Notes under the pieces: model-generated
What the model was told of the DNA's origin: nothing
Databases searched by the model: none
What the model saw: the letters and a program-made list of their open reading frames with translations, nothing else
From: an uncultured archaeon
GTDB lineage: Archaea > Halobacteriota > Methanosarcinia > Methanotrichales > Methanotrichaceae
Assembly (NCBI GenBank): GCA_902385025.1
Contig: CABMDX010000014.1
Coordinates: forward strand, 1 to 5,892
Direction of reading: 5' to 3'
DNA: 5,892 nucleotides
Translations under genes and position numbers: made by a program
Part shown: one piece after another, positions 5,469 through 5,892 of the stretch
Position numbering within the stretch: position 1 is the stretch's first letter
Layout of the letters: the number at the start of each line of letters is the position of its first letter

Positions 5469-5892
5469 ATGCTAGAAAATGATATTGATTCTTCAGGAAT
5501 TCTGCCCTATCAGGAGCTTGCAGATCTTGTGTGGCAGAATAACCTCTGTTCCGGCTGCAGGGGCTGCATTGCAGTCTGCCTGGCCGATACCCTTGTCTAT
5601 GACCAAAAGCACAGCAGGCCGATTCAGGTGAACCCCTGTGTGGAGTGCGGGGCATGCGTTGATGCCTGTCCGCGCCTGAGCACAAATGCCCGGAAAATTG
5701 CATCATCGGGTATCATGGGAGATTATCTGGAAACAAAGAATGCCAGATCAAAGACTAGCAGCGTGCACTTCCAGAATGGGGGAGCGGTCACAGCGTTGCT
5801 GTCTGCTGCCCTTGAGGAGGAGCTTGTAGACTGCGCCCTGGTAATGGGACTGGACCGCTGGGCGCATAAGCCATATCCGCGGGTCGTCTATC
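5469..5892 (+). CDS. Coenzyme F420 hydrogenase/dehydrogenase beta-subunit (FrhB/FdhB) family protein, 3' end outside window
   Basis: The frame is open from ATG 5469 to the window edge, giving 141 residues of a protein that is usually 350 or more. Two 4Fe-4S motifs are present: CSGCRGCIAVC (Cys27, 30, 33, 37) and CVECGACVDACP (Cys57, 60, 63, 67). The first lacks the usual proline after its last cysteine. The beta-subunit core then begins with DYLETKNARS, followed by QNGGAVTALLSAALEEELVDCALVMG, matching the conserved GG-VTALL-ALEE block of FrhB, FdhB and FpoF. Family members bind FAD and exchange electrons between F420 and iron-sulfur clusters or partner subunits. No partner subunit is seen in the window, so the electron acceptor is unknown. 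It follows the DUF364 gene by 10 bases with a good GAGGAG site, so the two probably act together. The exact subfamily cannot be fixed from this fragment. Confidence 0.85.
   Translation, partial: MLENDIDSSGILPYQELADLVWQNNLCSGCRGCIAVCLADTLVYDQKHSRPIQVNPCVECGACVDACPRLSTNARKIASSGIMGDYLETKNARSKTSSVHFQNGGAVTALLSAALEEELVDCALVMGLDRWAHKPYPRVVY

Noticed and set aside
1..5892. CRISPR array, insertion sequence or tRNA gene
   Set aside because: No regularly spaced repeats, transposase motifs, terminal inverted repeats or tRNA cloverleaf were seen; the only long repetition is the protein-level modA duplication.

Overview
The window reads as chromosomal DNA of a methanogenic archaeon, probably of the Methanosarcinales or Methanothrix type. 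The reasons are a nitrogenase component 1-family gene next to a molybdate ABC transporter, a coenzyme F420-type (FrhB/FdhB family) iron-sulfur flavoprotein, Shine-Dalgarno sites of the GGTGA/GGAG type, base composition near one half GC, and a binding protein with no outer-membrane context. The genus is an inference; no rRNA or other marker gene is present.

All recognised genes lie on the + strand. From left to right they are: the C-terminal two thirds of a nitrogenase component 1-family gene, best matched to nifN (2-886); a 309-base non-coding region with several inverted repeats and probably the promoter for what follows (887-1195); two tandem paralogous molybdate-binding protein genes (modA-like 1196-1987 and modA 2045-2890); a 176-base spacer with a terminator-like hairpin (2891-3066); the permease modB (3067-3963); the ATPase modC, overlapping modB by 14 bases (3950-4684); a DUF4213/DUF364 protein (4709-5458); and the start of an FrhB/FdhB-family protein with two 4Fe-4S motifs (5469 to the window end).

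The logic is metal supply for nitrogen fixation. ModA captures molybdate outside the cell, ModB and ModC import it, and the upstream gene probably helps build the nitrogenase FeMo-cofactor. The DUF364 protein and the FrhB-like protein follow modC with almost no spacing and are probably co-transcribed; their role is not established. DUF364 is annotated as a putative heavy-metal chelation domain, and FrhB-type proteins use F420 and iron-sulfur clusters, so a link to metal handling or electron supply is plausible but unproven.

The most interesting point is the first ModA paralogue. It is intact and clearly a duplicate of the second, but by hand alignment it has replaced the residues that hold the oxyanion in ModA proteins (Ser to Gly, Ser to Ala, Tyr to His, plus a rewritten VPxGxY loop). 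It probably binds something else or works as a sensor or decoy. The second most interesting point is the strong terminator-like hairpin inside the mod operon, between the binding protein and the permease.
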